A stretch of 64,000 bases of DNA from Nocardia sp. NBC_01503 (GTDB taxonomy: Bacteria; Actinomycetota; Actinomycetes; Mycobacteriales; Mycobacteriaceae), in contig NZ_CP109596.1 in the NCBI RefSeq assembly GCF_036327755.1, positions 3,906,001-3,970,000 of the forward strand, written 5' to 3'. The stretch's first letter is position 1, and each line of letters starts with the position of its first letter. The notes under the pieces are model-generated. The model did no database searches, had not been told where the DNA came from, and saw nothing but the letters and a program-made list of their open reading frames with translations. Position numbers and translations under genes: made by a program. Positions 61,101 to 64,000 of the stretch are shown piece by piece.

Positions 61101-61513
61101 GCGGGCAGATAGTCATGCGTTTCGGGATCACTGTCCCGGACCAGGAAATCGCATCGGGTGGCGAACGCGCCATCGAAGACGACGGCCCCCGCGACCGCTT
61201 CGGCATGCCCCCGCAGCGCGGTCAAGGTTTGCTCGTGCGCGTCCCGCAGCCCGGCAACGGTCGCCTCCGGATCGGCGGGCTCGGCGGGAACGCCTACGCG
61301 CACCACGCCCGTCCCGTACCGGTCGCGCAGATCCGCGAGCCGATGTTCGACCGCCGGATTCCAGGCATGCGTCAGCACACCGGGCGCCGGATATCCGATC
61401 GACGTCACCAGCCCCAGTTCGGCGTCGAGCGCGCGCAACAGCGCGAACTCACAACGCGCCGCCGACACCAGGTCACCGGTGCTGCACACGACACGATCAC
61501 CGAACAGAATCAA
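58181..61513 (-). CDS. RecB-like nuclease / SF1 helicase fusion (TM0106 family) with altered catalytic motifs
   Basis: A 1110-residue protein with an N-terminal RecB-type nuclease half and a C-terminal UPF1-like SF1 helicase half. Walker A is intact (VQGPPGTGKTDTTARVVERL). Motif II reads VIADAGKFPLA where relatives have VIDEAGQFSLA; motif III reads GDPAPATG for GDPQQLPQ; motif V reads ADHFQGR for VDKFQGQ. In the nuclease half, the family's YDTKLAR segment reads HDYLPAAVANRN, so the catalytic Asp-x-Lys is missing, though Cys residues in CGHCTAC remain. TTG 61513 follows AGGAGGG at six nt. There is no frameshift. Ancestral role: DNA repair-like; present activity doubtful. Confidence 0.87.
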   Translation of the reverse strand: MILFGDRVVCSTGDLVSAARCEFALLRALDAELGLVTSIGYPAPGVLTHAWNPAVEHRLADLRDRYGTGVVRVGVPAEPADPEATVAGLRDAHEQTLTALRGHAEAVAGAVVFDGAFATRCDFLVRDSDPETHDYLPAAVANRNTRIPALLTLAATADALRQFGFRPAARARLWVDGVASTHSLADIAVVHRARRDRLNRILDDKLGELLPVQWGDRRFLACGHCTACTAELETRRDLLLVAGMRPATRAQLRDAGITTVDRLADADATVTGVPTPTFSALRRQAELQLERESTGHPTHTLIDAAALAALPRPSRGDLFVSVTAPDRLEVWSNWSADRVHTFTIRTGETIPDTETVAAQDLPVWDDDADALLDFLTERQWEHPDLRIHHYRGNLRPLLSTVGERYPDGEDVVAELLPALVDLYPIVRAAMIVGERSYDLRQLPPNQTSATPDSTGTDGLAGSGPEAVRRLRDWLLELAGEHGIHPARRMSYDYWETGPDEVEAALREFAETGYRDGSERGTAQVAAAFTAAAVGYFRRERKPLSWAHDDRLDHPVEEWAETPGVLVADWGTVDTKWHSTGQRPMRRYLTLTGRLGTGNAPPPGTRVLTLYDRPAPGMTATPGQRAAAHATVLGCALDTNFEDVVRVVELLPEGCEPYDDLPTAIAPCPPRRDDHLEESLEDIAHQLLVTLPEVPGNAVFDLLCGRPPRLREGKPLPEVFGDHAAAVTAAILDLENSYVAVQGPPGTGKTDTTARVVERLVTRYKWRVGVVGRTHAVVEHVLDAVVQVGVLPELVAKAEAQSVAAEWLPIDASKYGRFLDNAVNGGVVGGLSNDFTDPERITRDSLDLLVIADAGKFPLADAAAVALCARNLLLVGDPAPATGHGIHPESVDESALGRLVGAHRTLPAAFGYFLDRTWRMHPRVCGPVSRLRYDNRLRSNETVTLARELEGIEPGVRTVTIEHHGNSTESAEEAREIVRQVRNLLGLPWQTGAVTRRLHPHDILVVAPYHAQVARIRTLLSRARIEDVLVGTADHFQGREAAVVLVSMATSAPKDAPHGIGALLSRHWLTSAISRAMWSAIIVRSPLLTEYLPATTTELSDLAAVLQLDRV

Positions 61514-61891
61514 TCGCGGCCCTCCTGTGTCTCTCCGCCGACACCCGCGACCCGGACACGCGCCATTGCGTGCCGAGTCGCGAACAGCGTAGTGACTCCA
61601 CCTCCCACCCGTTGTCGCCAGGTAGCCCCCGCGGGCCGCCGCCGCACCCTTCGCGCCCCGCTCATCGGCACCGGATTTCCGGGCCCCGTTGTGACACAAC
61701 ACGACTCGCGTCACGCCTCATGCACGCGCCACCTTCTTCTCCCGGTGGGCCCCTGGAAAACCGCCCTCTGACCTCGGCGTGTCGCCCCTCCGCGCCGTCG
61801 CACCGCACCCGAATCGTCCGATGTGTGCGACCCGATTCCTGTTGTCCGACCGACCGGAATCTCGGCGATGCCGAGGTGCGAGAATCGGCGG
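61514..61891. other. Intergenic region between divergent genes
   Basis: 378 bp between the helicase-fusion gene and the alpha/beta hydrolase. No start-supported reading frame found. A dyad GTTGTG-A-CACAAC (61688-61700) is the only site with clear symmetry. Confidence 0.4.
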
Positions 61892-62608
61892 ATGCCGTAT
61901 TTCGATGGCGGCCGCGGGCGGCTGCACTATCGCCGCCAGTCGGTCACCGATCCCGCGGCCAGGGTCGCGCTGCTACCGGGCACCGGACAGCACAGCGGGC
62001 ACTATCACCGGTTCGGGCGCGCCCTCGAGGCAGCGGGTATCGAACTGTGGACCCTCGATACCGCCGGGCACGGACTCAGTGAGGGTGACCCGGATCGGCC
62101 CGGGACCCTGCCCGAATTGGCCGGTGACGCACGGGCATTCCTCGACCTGATCGCCGCCGAACCCGGACCGCTCCTGCTGATGGGCCACTCGCTCGGCGCG
62201 GCCACCGCACTGGCCGCGCTCGATTCGGGGCCGCGAGCCGCGACTTCCGGGGTGGCTACCGCACTTTCCGGCTTGATCCTCTGCGGGACTCCGCGCGCGG
62301 TGCTGCTGGGCCAAGCTCCGAAGTCCGCCAGGGGCAGCGAGAACGCTGCGGCGAGTCGCCGGAACCCGGATCGTACGCGAGCCGGGCAGGCGGCGGGACC
62401 TGTTGTACCGGAGGGTGTTCCGGTGTTGATCGTGCACGGCGTGGATGATCGGCGAGCTCCGATGGAGCCGGTGCGGGAGTGGGCTCGGGGTATATCGGCA
62501 GACTTTCGGGAGTACCCGGACGCGGGGCACGATCTGTTGCACGAACCGGTTCAGGGGACCGTCACCGCCGATATCGCGGAGTGGATCGGGGCGGTCGTGG
62601 CTCGCTGA
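61892..62608 (+). CDS. Alpha/beta hydrolase (monoglyceride-lipase/lysophospholipase-like)
   Basis: A 238-residue hydrolase: LLPGTGQHSGHYHRFGRALEAAGIEL at the oxyanion region, WTLDTAGHGLSEG, the nucleophile in LLLMGHSLGAATAL, the acid in VLIVHGVDDRRAPM and the catalytic His in YPDAGHDLLHE. These give a complete Ser-Asp-His triad. Start chosen at ATG 61892 (MPYFDGGRGRLHY), with the frame open upstream to 61823. Likely an esterase or lipase; substrate unknown. The carbonic anhydrase gene follows closely. Confidence 0.9.
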   Translation: MPYFDGGRGRLHYRRQSVTDPAARVALLPGTGQHSGHYHRFGRALEAAGIELWTLDTAGHGLSEGDPDRPGTLPELAGDARAFLDLIAAEPGPLLLMGHSLGAATALAALDSGPRAATSGVATALSGLILCGTPRAVLLGQAPKSARGSENAAASRRNPDRTRAGQAAGPVVPEGVPVLIVHGVDDRRAPMEPVREWARGISADFREYPDAGHDLLHEPVQGTVTADIAEWIGAVVAR

Positions 62609-62674
62609 GCGGAGTTCACGCCCGTGGCCGGTAATGTGAACTATTCGGCGGGGCCGGGGTTTACGGTGCTAGGC

Positions 62675-63202
62675 GTGCCACTTTATGAATTCGAGGGTAA
62701 GAGGCCGACGGTTGATCCGACGGCGTTCATCGCGCCTACGGCGACGCTGATCGGGGATGTGCGGGTCGAGGCGGGGGCGTCGGTCTGGTACGGGGCCGTA
62801 TTGCGGGCGGATCTCGCGCCGATCATTATTCGCGAGCGAGCGAATGTGCAGGACAATGCCGTGATTCACGTGCCGGAAGATGTGCCGGTGGAGATCGGGA
62901 CGGGGTCGACCATCGCGCATGCGGTGGTGTTCCACGGGGCCACGCTCGGGGCGGAATCGATTGTGGGCAACGGTAGTACGGTGCTGGATATGGCCAAGAT
63001 CGGCAGCGGGACCATGATCGCGGCGCATTCCCTGGTCCCGCCGGGGGCGGAGATTCCCGATGGGGTGCTGGCCGCGGGCTCGCCCGCACAGGTGCGGAAG
63101 TCCATCGAGGGCACGGCCGCCGAGCTCTGGGTGAAGGTGAATCCCTCGTACTACGCCGAGCTGGCCCAGCGACACTGCAAGGGCATCAACGAGATTCGGT
63201 GA
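62675..63202 (+). CDS. Gamma-class carbonic anhydrase-like protein
   Basis: A 175-residue left-handed beta-helix. It opens PLYEFEGKRPTVDPTAFIAPTATLIGDVRVEAGASVWYGAVLRAD, with RANVQDNAVIHV and STIAHAVVFHGATLG holding the metal-binding His residues. These fit the gamma carbonic anhydrase/YrdA family of hexapeptide-repeat proteins. I choose GTG 62675; a GTG at 62624 would add 17 residues. It overlaps the convergent phosphoribosyltransferase by 17 bp at the end. Confidence 0.9.
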   Translation: MPLYEFEGKRPTVDPTAFIAPTATLIGDVRVEAGASVWYGAVLRADLAPIIIRERANVQDNAVIHVPEDVPVEIGTGSTIAHAVVFHGATLGAESIVGNGSTVLDMAKIGSGTMIAAHSLVPPGAEIPDGVLAAGSPAQVRKSIEGTAAELWVKVNPSYYAELAQRHCKGINEIR

Positions 63203-63815
63203 GTAGCGCGACAACCTCGTCATCGTCGAGTTGGTGGAAGTCGCGGTAGACACCGCCGACTCCGCCGAGATGGCGCGGGATCAGCGGGCAGATCACCTCG
63301 TCGGCGAGGGCTCGAATCCGTTGCAGCGCTTCGGGAGACGAGACGGGTATGGCGACCACCACGCGGCGCGGTTCGTGCATGCGGGCGATTTCGCAGGCGG
63401 CGGCGGCCGTCGCGCCGGTGGCCATACCGTCATCGGCGATGATCACCGTGCGATCCTTCAGCGGGATGGGTGCGGCGCTGCGCAGTACCTGTCGCCGTCG
63501 CTCGAGTTCGGCCCGCTCGAGCTCCTCGATCTCGGCGAACTCTGCGGGGGATACCCCGGTGCTCCGCACCACATCGGCATTGAGCACCCGCACCCCGTCC
63601 TCGCCGATGGCGCCCATGGCCAGTTCGGGCTGCCAGGGCACGCCGAGTTTGCGGACCAGCAGGACATCGACATCCCCGCCGATCACCGCGCGAATCGCGA
63701 CCGCCACCGGAACTCCGCCGCGCGGCAACCCCAGGATCAGCGGATCGGCCGCGCGCAAATGCTCGAGCACCCCACCCAGCGCCCGGCCCGCGGCCTCCCG
63801 ATTCGGGTAGATCAT
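63186..63815 (-). CDS. Phosphoribosyltransferase-family protein
   Basis: A 209-residue type-I PRTase fold. The PRPP loop is VIIADDGMATGATAAAACEIAR; LGLPRGGVPVAVAIRAV and VRKLGVPWQPELAMGAIGEDG are shared with the erythromycin-esterase-fused and stand-alone PRTase proteins of unknown role. The substrate cannot be inferred. ATG 63815. The gene overlaps the carbonic anhydrase end by 17 bp; a complete palindromic repeat lies upstream at 63858. Confidence 0.9.
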   Translation of the reverse strand: MIYPNREAAGRALGGVLEHLRAADPLILGLPRGGVPVAVAIRAVIGGDVDVLLVRKLGVPWQPELAMGAIGEDGVRVLNADVVRSTGVSPAEFAEIEELERAELERRRQVLRSAAPIPLKDRTVIIADDGMATGATAAAACEIARMHEPRRVVVAIPVSSPEALQRIRALADEVICPLIPRHLGGVGGVYRDFHQLDDDEVVALLTESR

Positions 63816-63857
63816 TGCCGCCCAGTCTAGTTGGCTGGCAGGCGGGTGTGGTCCCCC

Positions 63858-63950
63858 TCGTCATCCCGGCGCGCTTTTGGCCGGGATCCACGCGGTGCGG
63901 ACATCACTCTCCGGTGTGGATCCCGGCCAAGGACGCGCGCCGGGATGACG
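63858..63950. repeat. Palindromic intergenic repeat, copy D (complete)
   Basis: Outer arms CGTCATCCCGGCGCG (63858-63872) and CGCGCCGGGATGACG (63936-63950) match over 15 bp; inner arms GGCCGGGATCCAC (63878-63890) and GTGGATCCCGGCC (63916-63928) match over 13 bp. The loop is about 25 bp. This is the best copy of the family and defines its structure. Confidence 0.85.
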
Positions 63951-63959
63951 GGCCGCTTC

Positions 63960-64000
63960 TTATTCGCCGCGAATGGTGAAGCGGCGCAGGGCGAGGCTCG
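63960..64000 (-). CDS. C-terminal end of an unidentified gene
   Basis: The last 12 codons of a leftward frame (SLALRRFTIRGE, then TAA at 63962-63960) run in from the right edge. Too little is visible to identify a family. Reported because the frame ends cleanly just right of repeat D and the codon use is G/C-rich at third positions. Confidence 0.35.
   Translation of the reverse strand, partial: SLALRRFTIRGE

Noticed and set aside
58181..61513. The RecB-like nuclease/helicase gene as part of an antiphage defence island.
   Set aside because: Its neighbours (PLP enzyme, hydrolase, carbonic anhydrase) are housekeeping genes, and no other defence genes, integrase or composition shift is present.

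Overview
The window is a high-GC actinobacterial chromosome segment, most likely from Nocardia or a close mycolic-acid relative. The grounds are a Kgd-type fused 2-oxoglutarate decarboxylase/dehydrogenase, a FadD15-like acyl-CoA synthetase, a mymA-like monooxygenase cluster, mycobacterial-type hemophore-related and TIGR03086 proteins, and many GTG/TTG starts. As I recall it, the left end (mrp, lytic transglycosylase, DUF1003, PRC/MgtE_N/CBS protein, YflT-like protein, corA) and kgd follow the same order as the M. tuberculosis mrp-to-kgd region, with different insertions between them. I see no rRNA, tRNA, CRISPR, prophage or insertion sequence.

Layout. 1-5.2 kb: mrp (partial), two secreted lytic transglycosylases, and a DUF1003-MgtE_N/CBS pair. 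5.2-10.9 kb: CoA-ester lyase, YflT-like stress protein, SUFU-domain protein, a corA pseudogene with an internal frame-breaking deletion, PHP phosphoesterase, small membrane protein and a flavoprotein. 11-16 kb: malic enzyme behind two overlapping dyads, sterol-desaturase-family enzyme, and a LuxR-type two-component pair ended by a 20-bp hairpin. 16-19.3 kb: hemophore-like protein, OmpR-type two-component pair, CBS protein. 19.3-24 kb: a complete osmoprotectant ABC importer operon (binding protein, ATPase, two permeases) with a second binding protein encoded divergently. 24-34.7 kb: a Crp/Fnr regulator, a TetR-controlled monooxygenase/SDR/esterase operon resembling mymA, a fadD, a VOC protein, a sulfite-oxidase-family enzyme and a Uma2 protein. 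34.7-38.8 kb: MFS exporter with its PadR regulator and palindromic operator, AraC regulator, SRPBCC protein. 38.9-46.7 kb: kgd and one 1271-residue polypeptide containing both halves of an ABC exporter. 46.8-53.8 kb: VOC proteins, an ABC-2 cassette interrupted by a 21-bp tandem array, AraC regulator, glutathionyl-hydroquinone-reductase-like protein, enoyl-CoA hydratase. 53.9-64 kb: truncated acyl-adenylate protein, tyrosine phosphatase, HTH-less TetR-like protein, PLP deaminase/racemase-like protein, a RecB-nuclease/helicase fusion with degenerate active sites, alpha/beta hydrolase, gamma carbonic anhydrase, phosphoribosyltransferase.

Most of the window is ordinary core metabolism and regulation. 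The parts that ordinary annotation does not explain are the helicase/nuclease paralogue with altered catalytic motifs in both halves, the corA deletion, the 21-bp array between the genes of an ABC transporter, a four-locus family of GTCATCCCGG palindromic intergenic repeats, and several clean operator-like dyads. Coordinates come from reading the sequence; family assignments come from recognised motifs and have not been confirmed by any database search.
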